A stretch of 64,000 bases of DNA from Myxococcaceae bacterium (GTDB lineage Bacteria; Myxococcota; Myxococcia; Myxococcales; Myxococcaceae). The DNA lies in contig JADGHL010000002.1 of the NCBI GenBank assembly GCA_019686135.1, forward strand, positions 1-64,000, written 5' to 3'. The translations under genes were made by a program, and so were the position numbers. Positions 18,933 to 26,631 of the stretch are shown in pieces. Each line of letters begins with the position of its first letter. Position 1 is the stretch's first letter. The notes beneath the pieces are model-generated. The model did no database searches. It saw nothing but the letters and a program-made list of their open reading frames with translations, and was not told the origin of the DNA.

Positions 18933-19856
18933 CTACTTTCGGGCTCCGATGTTGAAGCTCAGGCTCACCGAGGCGCCGCTGGTGGCGTTCGCCGGGAACG
19001 GCCACTTCTGCAGTTCGTGCAGGAGGCAGTCGTAGAGCGGCCCGGACTTGAAGCGCGGGTTGTCGATCCAGAGCTTCGACACCCGGCCGGTGTTGCCGAT
19101 CACGAACTCCAGCGGGATCCGCTCGGCGAGCCCGGGCGTGCGCTTCGCCTCGGCCATGAAGCACGGGTACAGCGACTTCTGCCGCGCGGCGACGACTGCG
19201 TTGATTGCCCCCTGGTCGATCTGTCCCAGTTGCAGGCCGTCCGGATCGTCGCTGGCGCTGGTCAGCTTCGATTGCCGCGCGGCCGCGGCCGCCACCGTCC
19301 GGGCCGACTTGTCCTGCACGGGCCGCGCGGTGGTGTTCGAGGCGCCCGCCTTCGGCGCGCGGACCGGCGTCCGCGACAGGCCCGGATATTCGATCAGCTC
19401 TTCGGACGTGGGCGCGCGCGCCAGGGTGATCTGCGGCGGGTCCACGGTGATCGCGAACGCGGCCTCATCCGGATCGGTGAAGGTCCCGTGGACGGCGAGG
19501 TAGCGGGCCAGCGCCGCCGAGCCCGCCGCCAGAGCGAGCGCCACGACGCCGATCACCGCCAGAAGGATGTTGCGCCGCCTCGCCCGCTGCGCCCGCTCCT
19601 GTGCAGCGGCGAGATCGACCCGGCGCCGGGCTTCGGCCCGGGCGTAGTGGACCTTGAAGGCGTCCACCTCGGCGAGCCGCTTGAACTGCGAGCTGCCCAT
19701 CGGCGCGATCTCGGTGCGCCCGTCGACCTGGCCGGCGTTGAGCAACTCCACCAACCGGCTCCCCGGAACCGGCCCGAGCACGAGCCCCTCCTGGCGAAAC
19801 AGCCACTCTCCACCTGTGGATCCGAGATCGACACCGAGGTTTTTTCCGGAAACCAT
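18933..19856 (-). CDS. GltJ/AgmX-like protein: GYF_2 domain, one membrane helix, TonB-C-like domain
   Basis: A 307-residue inner-membrane protein. Residues about 15-65 match a GYF_2 domain (WLFRQEGLVLGPVPGSRLVELL). A charged helix then leads to one transmembrane segment (LLAVIGVVALALAAGSAAL, about residues 95-115), a linker, and a C-terminal AgmX/PglI-type TonB-C-like domain with LYPCFMAEAKRTPG and IPLEFVIGNTGRVSKLWI. This is the architecture of GltJ (AgmX) of the M. xanthus gliding machinery, but without its N-terminal zinc-finger region, and much shorter. It may be a paralogue transmitting force or signal across the envelope. ATG at 19854-19856 has a weak ribosome site. It is divergent from truA. 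Confidence 0.8.
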   Translation of the reverse strand: MVSGKNLGVDLGSTGGEWLFRQEGLVLGPVPGSRLVELLNAGQVDGRTEIAPMGSSQFKRLAEVDAFKVHYARAEARRRVDLAAAQERAQRARRRNILLAVIGVVALALAAGSAALARYLAVHGTFTDPDEAAFAITVDPPQITLARAPTSEELIEYPGLSRTPVRAPKAGASNTTARPVQDKSARTVAAAAARQSKLTSASDDPDGLQLGQIDQGAINAVVAARQKSLYPCFMAEAKRTPGLAERIPLEFVIGNTGRVSKLWIDNPRFKSGPLYDCLLHELQKWPFPANATSGASVSLSFNIGARK

Positions 19857-19904
19857 GGCCCGCACCCATCTTAGGGTAAGCGGCCTCTGGCGAGGTTGGC
19901 CTTC

Positions 19905-20750
19905 GTGTCGGAACGCTTCGCAGCGTGGGTCTGGTACCGCGGTGACGCCTTCGCCGGCTTTCAACGCCAGCCACAAGAGCGCACGGTGCAGGAGGTGCTG
20001 GAGGCGGCCTGTCTCGCCGCGGGCGCGGGCGAGGTCACGGTGATGCCTGCAGGCCGGACGGATCGCGGCGTCTCGGCGAGGATGCAGGTCGTCAGCTTCA
20101 GGCTTCGGGGGTCTGTGGATGGGGCGGCGATCCGCTCGCGTGTCGAGGCGGAGCTGAAGGCGCTGCAGGGGGCGATCGGCTTCGCCGAAGACTGGGTAAG
20201 GCCGGCTCCGTCCTTCCACGCTCAATGGAGCGCGACGTCGCGGGAGTATCGCTACCGGATCGCGCTGGGCGCAGCCGCTCCACCGGATGCGTGGGCCCCC
20301 TTCGTGTGGCGGCCCGGGAAGGACGCGCGCATCGGCACCGGGTCACTGGATCCGGCGCGCCTCGAAGAGGTGCTCGCGCTCGCAGAAGGCACGCACGACT
20401 TCCATGCGTTCCACGAGAGGTCGTCGGTCCGCAAACCGCGCCGGCTGGAGCGCGCCGCGCTCGTCGAGCTGGGCGAGGGTGTGTTCGAGCTCGTCCTGCG
20501 CGGCGACTCGTTCGGCCGGCACCAGGTCCGCTACCTCGTGGGAGCGGTGTGCCTGGTGGCCGCGGGGAGGCTGAGCGTCGAAGCGTTCTCGCGCGCGCTG
20601 TTCGAGACCGAACCCATCGCGGGGCTGCGCGCGCCGCCGGAGCCGCTCGTCCTCTGGGAGGTGCACTACCCTCCCGGGATCGATCCGTTCGGCGCAGCGG
20701 AGCGCCGCCGCGCCCGGGGCCTGCCGGCCACCCCGCCCTTCCGCTACTGA
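19905..20750 (+). CDS. truA: tRNA pseudouridine(38-40) synthase TruA
   Basis: A 281-residue pseudouridine synthase that modifies positions 38-40 of the tRNA anticodon arm. The catalytic aspartate is in AGRTDRGVSARMQVVSF (family GRTDxGVxA); other matches are REYRYRI, FHAFHERSS and the C-terminal FGRHQVRYLVGAVCLVAAGR. I chose GTG at 19905 because GAGG lies 9 bases upstream; a TTG at 19896 directly abuts that site. The last 7 bases overlap the end of the convergent ribbon-helix-helix gene. Confidence 0.95.
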   Translation: MSERFAAWVWYRGDAFAGFQRQPQERTVQEVLEAACLAAGAGEVTVMPAGRTDRGVSARMQVVSFRLRGSVDGAAIRSRVEAELKALQGAIGFAEDWVRPAPSFHAQWSATSREYRYRIALGAAAPPDAWAPFVWRPGKDARIGTGSLDPARLEEVLALAEGTHDFHAFHERSSVRKPRRLERAALVELGEGVFELVLRGDSFGRHQVRYLVGAVCLVAAGRLSVEAFSRALFETEPIAGLRAPPEPLVLWEVHYPPGIDPFGAAERRRARGLPATPPFRY

Positions 20751-20908
20751 TTCAGCGTGTCTTCGTACTTCTCGAGCAGATCGCCGATCGCCTCGCGCAG
20801 GTACTCGCTCTGGCGGATCCGAGTCTCCCGCGAGAGCTCCTTGAGCGCATCCAGCCGGTCGCGCTGAAGGCGGAAGACGATCGAGGTGAGGCGGGGCGTG
20901 TCAGACAT
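20744..20908 (-). CDS. Small ribbon-helix-helix transcription-factor-like protein
   Basis: A 54-residue protein with the pattern of CopG/Arc-type regulators: an N-terminal beta strand (PRLTSIVFRLQ), helix A (RDRLDALKELSRETR) and helix B (RQSEYLREAIGDLLEKY). The start is ATG at 20906-20908 with AGGAGGA 8 bases upstream, one of the clearest ribosome sites in the window. The stop overlaps the end of truA on the other strand. There is no adjacent toxin gene, so a toxin-antitoxin role is not supported; DNA binding as a dimer is likely from the fold. Confidence 0.85.
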   Translation of the reverse strand: MSDTPRLTSIVFRLQRDRLDALKELSRETRIRQSEYLREAIGDLLEKYEDTLNQ

Positions 20909-20972
20909 GTGCGATTCCTCCTACAGGCGCGCACAGCTTCACACAGGCCTGCTGCTCGTCAAAAAAATGCGC

Positions 20973-21686
20973 CTACTCGAGGAGGTAGCTGCGGAGCTGG
21001 ATCCCGACGAGCAGCTCGGCGTCGAACCGGAGCCCGTTGCCGAATCCGATCTGTGAGGCGAGGCCCGTGTACGTGCCGATCAAAGGAGACAGCTCGTACT
21101 GCACGCCCATCCCCACGCGGGCCCCTGCGGTGATTCTGGGGGTGAAGTGCGCCTGCAGTCCGAGATCGAAGAACGTCTTGAAGCGATCTTCGCCGAAGTA
21201 CCCGCGGTACCCGCAGGCGAACGAGGTGTCCACCCGGGCGCCGAGCAGCGAGACACGCCCGAACGCCATGAGCTCGTTCCCGTCGTAGCCGATCGCATAC
21301 GTGGCGCCGACGTCGATCGGTATGCGCAGCCCGATGTCCGTCTGCGAGTCGAACGCCACGCCCTCCTTCCACTCGAGGCCGCCCCCGAGCAGAAGCCCCA
21401 CCGCACCGCGGTGATCGAACCGCTCGGCGGCGGCGGGACTACCGGCCAGCAACGCGGCGACGAACGCGCCGAGCGCAACGCTCCGCAGCGCGCGCGGATT
21501 CGTGCGCCGGCGCGATCGGGCCTGCGGCCATTTCGCGCGCGCCAGCCTCCCGGGCTGAAGCTCACCCGGCGCGGTGGCGGACCCGGCAAAGGTCGCATCG
21601 TTCGACGCCGGAATGAGGCGTACGCCTATTTGCGCCGGAGGCGACGCCGCCGCCACAGCCACCCCGCGCTCGCCAGCACCGACCAT
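20973..21686 (-). CDS. Outer-membrane-like beta protein, start uncertain
   Basis: The reliable part begins with a signal peptide (RALRSVALGAFVAALLAGSPAAA) and continues as a barrel-like sequence with strands such as GLLLGGGLEWKEG, GLRIPIDVGATYAIGYDG and GARVGMGVQYELSP, ending LRSYLLE. No standard start lies near the signal: in-frame ATG or GTG codons at 21656-21686 sit inside the upstream gene and would give a very long leader, and a CTG at 21545 abuts its GGGAGG site. The given 5' boundary is therefore a maximum and the true start is probably near 21520-21550. The function is unknown. Confidence 0.65.
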   Translation of the reverse strand: MVGAGERGVAVAAASPPAQIGVRLIPASNDATFAGSATAPGELQPGRLARAKWPQARSRRRTNPRALRSVALGAFVAALLAGSPAAAERFDHRGAVGLLLGGGLEWKEGVAFDSQTDIGLRIPIDVGATYAIGYDGNELMAFGRVSLLGARVDTSFACGYRGYFGEDRFKTFFDLGLQAHFTPRITAGARVGMGVQYELSPLIGTYTGLASQIGFGNGLRFDAELLVGIQLRSYLLE

Positions 21687-24250
21687 AGGCCGAACAGCTC
21701 ACCGCCGGCGCTCGAGCACCCGACCGCCTCCGCATCGGCGCCGCCGGCCGCGCTCGCGCCGGATTCAAGATCCGCGCGGGACACCGTCGCCGGCGCGCGG
21801 TACATCGCCCGGCCTACGTTGCCCGCCTCGTCCTTCACCAGCACCTCCACGCCGCCGCGCGCTTCGACCGCCGCCAGGTCGATCACCCGCGCAGGTCCGA
21901 ACGCCGAGGGCTCGGGTTCGTCGGCGATCCGGTAGGCGTACGTCAGATCCGCGGGGCGGCTCACGGTGTCGTGCGCCGTGACCTCGAGCACGCCGCGTGC
22001 GCGGTCCGCCTTCAGCGAGATCTCCGGCGCGTCCCAGTCGACGGTGAACGCCACCTCGACCGGATCCGAGATCCCATAGGGGTGCTCGGCGAGGCGCGAC
22101 CGCACCTCGATGATGTGCTTGCCCTGAAGGAGGAAACGCGGGTGCGTGACCTCGAGCTGGCCGTCGGCGTTCGGCGCGAGGAAGGTCGTCCACAGCCCGC
22201 CATCCACGCGGTAGGCGAACTCGGCCGTGCCCTCGCCGCCCACGGCGGAGACGTCGAGCACCGCCACCGGCCACTGTAGCGGCCTACCGCGCAGCCGCAT
22301 CTCGGAAGCGGGCGGGATGCGCGAGCGCGCGAGCGAGGCGATCGTCTGCGGCGCGGCGACCGCGCACTGGGCGTTGACCGGCATCAGCTCCGCATAGATG
22401 CCGAGGTGGTTGTAGGCCTCGGTGCCCGGGATCTGCGAGATGCCTTTGGTGGCGTCCACCTTGAGCTTGAACGCGCCGAGCTCGGGCAGCTGAAACGGCT
22501 TGAGCGCGCCCGCCAGCGCCGGTTCGGCCAGGCCGATCACCGCCGGGATCAGATCCGCGAGGACCTTCGGATCCTCGGCGAGGATCTCCGAGTTCGCGGT
22601 CCGGATGTTGGTGATGAGCTGCTGCAGATCGCCCAGGGCGGGCGTCACCGACGAGCAGTTCTCGAAGATCAGCGACAAGGGCAGCGAGATGTCCGCGGTG
22701 AGCGAGAACAGCCGCACGTACCGGTCATCGAGCATCGCGTAGAAGTCGATGGTGAGGTCCGGCATGTCGAGGCGGATGAGCGGCTTCACCGGCTTCTTCG
22801 TCACCGGGTCGAAGGTCCCTTCGCCAATAGCCACCTGCGGCGCCTTGCCCGGACGCAAGGCGATCATCATCGGCGCGTCCTTGCCGTCGCGCGTGGTCAG
22901 CTTCCCGAGCGAGGGCAGGAACGTCTTGAACAGGCCCGCGTTGAGCAACCCGACCGTCGCCGAGCTCAGCTGGATGCACATCGTCCCCGACTGGTGCGCG
23001 TGGTAAGTCGCGAGATCCAGGAACGACTTCGAGATGCCGAGCCCGACGTGGTACGGCATCGGGTTGCCCTCGTTATCCAGCGGCGCCTCGGCGTCGAAGT
23101 CCGGCACCGGCGCGGGAGCGATCTGCGGCGGCGGCAGGGCGGGCACGCAGTCCGCAACCTCGATCGACGTCAGCCCGGCGCGGGTGCCGAGGTTGATGCC
23201 CTGATCGACCGAAACGCTGGATCCCGCAGCCACGGACACATCCATCAGCGCGTCCTCCGGGATCCCGAACCCGGAGAGCATCAGACCCGGCGCAAGCCGC
23301 CCTTCGACGCCCAGGAACCGGGGCACGCACCGGCTGGTCGAGTCGTCCACGCAGACGCCGTTCTGGCAGGAGCTGGTGGCGTTGCCGACGGTCGGGCACG
23401 CGGGGAGTCCGGACCCGCAGGCCTGGCAGGACTGACCTTCGATGGCCTCGCGGATCGTGTCCTGAAGCATCGGGGAGATCATGTCGAGGATGAACCCCTT
23501 GATCGGCCCCCAGTCGCCGACGTCGATGACGGCAGAGCAGGCGTAGCAGCTGCAGAAAGTGCAGCCGCATTCGTCATCGAGACCGAGATCGTCCGAGTCG
23601 ATGCAGGGAGCGGAGCCGCAGATCTCGGTCCCCCGGATCGGCGTCACGACCTGGAACGCGAGGAGCTTGTCCCATCGGGTGTCGATGGTGAACTTCACCT
23701 CGGCGGTGAGGTCGTTCTGCGAGGGGCTGGATCGCTTCGAGTCGAACTCGACGCTCCCCTTGATGCAGCCCTTGGACAGATAGATCTTGCCCGTGTCGAT
23801 CTCGACCTGGAGCGACGCCTCGATCTTGTCCGGCGGCGAAGGCTGAAGGTCGAACCCCGTGATCTTCACGTTCACGTTGGCCGGACGATCCTTGCTGTCG
23901 CACTGGCCGTCCATCCGGCCCGAACCGGAGGCGTCGCCCTGGTCCGCGATGTAGACGTCGCCGATCACGCTCACGTTCTGCTTCATGCAGGAGATCGGCA
24001 GGTTGAGCTGCGCCCCCGGCGCGAACGTCTCGAGCAGATCCCGCCAGTGCGCGTTCAGGTAGTTGATCCCGTTCGGCGACAGCCGGATGTTGACCGCGTT
24101 GTCGGTCTTCGGGCCGTCGTAGCGGCCGCCGGGGATCGGCGAGAGCGCGGAGCAACCGCCCGCGCCTCCGCTGCACGCGAGACTGACTGTGACCGCGACC
24201 GCCGCGAGAACGACGAGCGGCCGGCGAACGATGAGGATGGGTCGCCGCAT
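21626..24250 (-). CDS. Large lipoprotein with MYXO-CTERM-like C terminus
   Basis: An 874-residue exported protein. The N terminus is a lipoprotein signal (VTVSLACSGG, lipobox near residue 23). The body has a cysteine-rich patch (ECGCTFCSCYACSA and SCQACGSGLPACPTVGN, residues about 225-290) and BPI/LBP-like long beta segments (FILDMISPMLQDTIREAIEG), and near the end Ig-like segments. The C terminus has GCSSAGGE, a hydrophobic helix and an RRRRLRRK tail, the pattern of MYXO-CTERM sorting signals. Having both a lipobox and such a tail is unusual. ATG at 24248-24250 has GGAGG 9 bases upstream. The 131 bases between it and larE hold no gene. Confidence 0.78.
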   Translation of the reverse strand: MRRPILIVRRPLVVLAAVAVTVSLACSGGAGGCSALSPIPGGRYDGPKTDNAVNIRLSPNGINYLNAHWRDLLETFAPGAQLNLPISCMKQNVSVIGDVYIADQGDASGSGRMDGQCDSKDRPANVNVKITGFDLQPSPPDKIEASLQVEIDTGKIYLSKGCIKGSVEFDSKRSSPSQNDLTAEVKFTIDTRWDKLLAFQVVTPIRGTEICGSAPCIDSDDLGLDDECGCTFCSCYACSAVIDVGDWGPIKGFILDMISPMLQDTIREAIEGQSCQACGSGLPACPTVGNATSSCQNGVCVDDSTSRCVPRFLGVEGRLAPGLMLSGFGIPEDALMDVSVAAGSSVSVDQGINLGTRAGLTSIEVADCVPALPPPQIAPAPVPDFDAEAPLDNEGNPMPYHVGLGISKSFLDLATYHAHQSGTMCIQLSSATVGLLNAGLFKTFLPSLGKLTTRDGKDAPMMIALRPGKAPQVAIGEGTFDPVTKKPVKPLIRLDMPDLTIDFYAMLDDRYVRLFSLTADISLPLSLIFENCSSVTPALGDLQQLITNIRTANSEILAEDPKVLADLIPAVIGLAEPALAGALKPFQLPELGAFKLKVDATKGISQIPGTEAYNHLGIYAELMPVNAQCAVAAPQTIASLARSRIPPASEMRLRGRPLQWPVAVLDVSAVGGEGTAEFAYRVDGGLWTTFLAPNADGQLEVTHPRFLLQGKHIIEVRSRLAEHPYGISDPVEVAFTVDWDAPEISLKADRARGVLEVTAHDTVSRPADLTYAYRIADEPEPSAFGPARVIDLAAVEARGGVEVLVKDEAGNVGRAMYRAPATVSRADLESGASAAGGADAEAVGCSSAGGELFGLWSVLASAGWLWRRRRLRRK

Positions 24251-24381
24251 CTGGTTGTGCCTCCAACGGCCGGGGTACCGCAGGGGTACAGCAGGGTCGT
24301 GATTGTACGGAGCGCAAGCGAGCGAACGCAAAGACGATCCGCGCCGTGCTCCGGCGCATCTCGCGTTGCGGAAACTCGGGT

Positions 24382-25269
24382 TCAGGAGGCGACGACCGGA
24401 AGCGCCACGGCGCCCTCCGGCTTCGACACGACGCCGGCGGCTTCGTTCAGGCGCCCGGAGCGGAAGGGTTCCAGATCCAGCACCACGAACTTGAACCCCT
24501 GCGCCTTGACGGCGTTCAGCGCGGCCTCGCGGAACTGCGCGTCGTGGAACTTCGGAAACTCCTCGGCGCTCACCTCGATCCGGGCGATCTCCTCGTGGAA
24601 GCGGACCCGGAAGATCTTCAGCCCGAGGCGCCGCAGCGCCGCCTCCGCCCCGCCGATCTGCCTCAGGCGCTCCACCGTCACCGCGGTCCCGTAGGGGATC
24701 CGCGAAGCGAGGCACGGCATGGCGGGCTTGTTCCAGGTGGGCAGCCCGAGGCGATACGACCAGGCGCGGACCTCGTCCTTGGTGAGCTGCGCATCGGCCA
24801 GCGGCGAGTAGATCTCCCTCTCGCGCGCGGCCTTCTGCCCGGGGCGGTGGTCCTTGCGATCGTCCGCGTTGAAGCCGTCCATCACCACCGCCAGCCCGAG
24901 CTCGGCGCGCTTCTGTTCGCAGATCGCGTACAGCTCGGACTTGCAGAAGTAGCAGCGGTTGGTGGGGTTCTGCGCGTAGCGGGGATCGTCCAGCTCCTTC
25001 GAGTCGATCTGAAGGTGCCGCGCCCCCCACAGCTTCGCCAGACGCGCGGCCTCGGCCTTCTCCGCCGGCGCCACCGAGGCGGAGATCGCGGTCAGCGCGA
25101 CGGCCCGGTCGCCCAGCTCCTCGAGCGCCAGCTTGAGCACCAGGGCGGAGTCCACGCCGCCGGAGAACGCCACCAGCGCCGAACCTTTCGCCCGTATGGC
25201 AGCGCGCGCGGCGGCGAGCCGATCCTTCGACTGTTCACACAGCGCTTCGATCCGGTCGGGCGTCAACAT
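24382..25269 (-). CDS. larE: LarE-type ATP-dependent sulfur transferase
   Basis: A 295-residue member of the LarE family (PP-loop ATPases that adenylate a pyridinium carboxylate and insert sulfur to build the nickel-pincer cofactor of lactate racemase). The PP-loop is FSGGVDSALV. It has cysteines in NRCYFCKSEL and in MPCLASRIPYG; homologues with this three-cysteine set have been reported to hold an Fe-S cluster and recycle sulfur, unlike the sacrificial single-Cys type. No larA, larB or larC is in the window. The last gene of the sulfur region, it starts at ATG 25267-25269 (a TTG two codons upstream is also possible) with no free ribosome site, because that region is part of a hairpin. Confidence 0.87.
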   Translation of the reverse strand: MLTPDRIEALCEQSKDRLAAARAAIRAKGSALVAFSGGVDSALVLKLALEELGDRAVALTAISASVAPAEKAEAARLAKLWGARHLQIDSKELDDPRYAQNPTNRCYFCKSELYAICEQKRAELGLAVVMDGFNADDRKDHRPGQKAAREREIYSPLADAQLTKDEVRAWSYRLGLPTWNKPAMPCLASRIPYGTAVTVERLRQIGGAEAALRRLGLKIFRVRFHEEIARIEVSAEEFPKFHDAQFREAALNAVKAQGFKFVVLDLEPFRSGRLNEAAGVVSKPEGAVALPVVAS

Positions 25270-25276
25270 AAGCAAA

Positions 25277-25309
25277 ACCCGCTCTACCGGATGCTTCGGC
25301 AGAGCGGGT
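25277..25309 (-). terminator. Hairpin with T run between cysC and larE (terminator or attenuator)
   Basis: Minus-strand inverted repeat ACCCGCTCT (25277-25285) with AGAGCGGGT (25301-25309), extended inside by CCG/CGG, followed directly by TTTTGCTTATG. It has terminator form, but the T run runs into the larE start codon and the stem covers the place where the larE ribosome site should be. It could end the cysC transcript, or control larE by read-through. Confidence 0.7.
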
Positions 25310-25332
25310 CGGAAATCTTCGCACGGATGGGA

Positions 25333-26013
25333 TTAGCGCTTGCGCTTGCTCGCCGCAGCCTTCTTCGGCTTGGCGACGCGGGCCGCGCGGGCGGCCGGGC
25401 GGGCGCGCTCGCCCTTGGTGCGTGCCTTCTTCACCGGGTTCGCCTTCATCTTCTTGCCGGTGATGATCTTCAGCTCCTCGGGCGTGACGTGGCCCAGGTC
25501 GAGCAGCGCCTGGAAGATCTTCAGCGCGCCCTCCTCCACGGTCTCGGTGTCCGAGTGGATGGTGACCTCGGCGGAGGTGGGCGGCTCGTAGGGTTCGGTG
25601 ATGCCGATGAAGTTGGGGATCTCGCCCGCGAGCGCCTTCTTGTACTTCCCGGTGGTGTCGCGCTGGATCAGCTTCTCGGTGGGGCAGTCGACGTACACCT
25701 CGATGAAGCGGCCGATCAGCTTGCGGATCTCGTCACGCGAGGACTTGTAGGGACTGATCGCCGCAACGAGCACGGCGGTGTTGTTGCGCGACAGCAGGCT
25801 GGCAACAAAGCCGAGCCGCCGGACCATGGTGATCCGCTCTTCCTTGGTATCTCCCAGGCCGTCCCACAGAACCTCGCCCACGTCCTCCTCGTCGAGGATC
25901 TCGACGGGCCGCCCGATCTGCCGCAGGCGCGCCGCGACGTAGTTGGCGAGGGTGGTCTTTCCGGTGCCGGACATGCCGGTCAGCCACAACGTGAATCCGT
26001 TCATGGACGCCAT
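25333..26013 (-). CDS. cysC: Adenylylsulfate (APS) kinase
   Basis: A 226-residue kinase phosphorylating adenylylsulfate to PAPS in sulfate activation. The P-loop GMSGTGKTTLAN and the family stretches ILDEEDVGEVL, FVASLLSRNNTAVLVAAISPYKSSRDE and FIEVYVDCPTEKL fill residues 1-180. The last 45 residues are a Lys/Arg/Ala tail (ITGKKMKANPVKKART and onward) not found in ordinary CysC; it may bind RNA, DNA or a partner. Two ATGs are possible (26013 and 26004). It has its own promoter (26070-26098) and follows the cysteine cluster by 138 bases. No ATP sulfurylase is adjacent. Confidence 0.93.
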   Translation of the reverse strand: MASMNGFTLWLTGMSGTGKTTLANYVAARLRQIGRPVEILDEEDVGEVLWDGLGDTKEERITMVRRLGFVASLLSRNNTAVLVAAISPYKSSRDEIRKLIGRFIEVYVDCPTEKLIQRDTTGKYKKALAGEIPNFIGITEPYEPPTSAEVTIHSDTETVEEGALKIFQALLDLGHVTPEELKIITGKKMKANPVKKARTKGERARPAARAARVAKPKKAAASKRKR

Positions 26014-26069
26014 CTCGAAACCTGGCCCCTTTGTGTCGTGCTGTCCCCGAAGGTGGGGAAAGTCGCGGC

Positions 26070-26098
26070 CTTATATTCCATTGAGCGGTTCTTGCCAA
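26070..26098 (-). promoter_or_regulatory. Sigma-70-type promoter for cysC
   Basis: Minus-strand TTGGCA (26093-26098), a 17-base spacer, and TATAAG (26070-26075). Both boxes and the spacing fit the housekeeping consensus in otherwise G+C-rich DNA. Transcription would begin near 26063, about 50 bases before the cysC start. Confidence 0.6.
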
Positions 26099-26151
26099 AC
26101 CATGCGTACTTGTACCGCAGTCTACCCACCCGTGGGGCAAGTGGGCGTCCT

Positions 26152-26631
26152 TTATGAGGATTCCGTCTCTTCCCGGAGCAGCAGAGCCAGCTCTTCGGCT
26201 TCGAATCGTCCGGCCACCCACCTGAAAATCTTTGCAGCTGTGGTCCGACCTTTGTCGACAGCGACGACGAGGTAGGCGACGCCCGGATACAAGGGTTCGC
26301 CACCGGGGGCGGCCATCGCCTCGTCTTCGGCCGAGAAGTACGCGCCGACGTCCGCGTGCGAATGGAAGATGCAGGTCAGCGTCTCCCCGCGCGCCTCGGC
26401 TTCCCGGCTCACGCGGAGGTGCTCCCGCCCGTCGAAGGTGTACGCGGTGCGCGCGGTGCGCGGGTACGTCTGTGGATCGACCGCGTGATACCGATCATAG
26501 GCGTTCTGCATCGGCTGGACGCGCAGGGTGCCGTCCGCCCCGCGGAACACCAGCCCGCAGCCTTCGTTGGGATAAGCCGCTTCGAGGTGTCTGAGGATCG
26601 GCGAGAGATCCTCGGGGAGCTCGGGAATCAC
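26152..26631 (-). CDS. mec: JAMM/MPN+ metalloprotease (Mec-type)
   Basis: A 159-residue zinc-dependent JAMM domain protein. The motif is complete: glutamate in NEGCGLVFRG and HSH-x7-S-x2-D in IFHSHADVGAYFSAED. In Mycobacterium tuberculosis Mec cleaves cysteine from the C terminus of CysO after CysM has loaded it; related HcyD and QbsD remove extra C-terminal residues from their sulfur carriers. Here the carrier ends Gly-Gly-Arg, so both trimming and amino-acid release are possible jobs. Its ATG overlaps the cysM stop by 4 bases (ATGA), and it is the last gene of the tight part of the cluster. Confidence 0.9.
   Translation of the reverse strand: MIPELPEDLSPILRHLEAAYPNEGCGLVFRGADGTLRVQPMQNAYDRYHAVDPQTYPRTARTAYTFDGREHLRVSREAEARGETLTCIFHSHADVGAYFSAEDEAMAAPGGEPLYPGVAYLVVAVDKGRTTAAKIFRWVAGRFEAEELALLLREETESS

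Noticed and set aside
20744-20908. Antitoxin half of a toxin-antitoxin pair
   Set aside because: The protein is a ribbon-helix-helix type, but no small toxin-like gene lies next to it; truA and an outer-membrane protein gene flank it.
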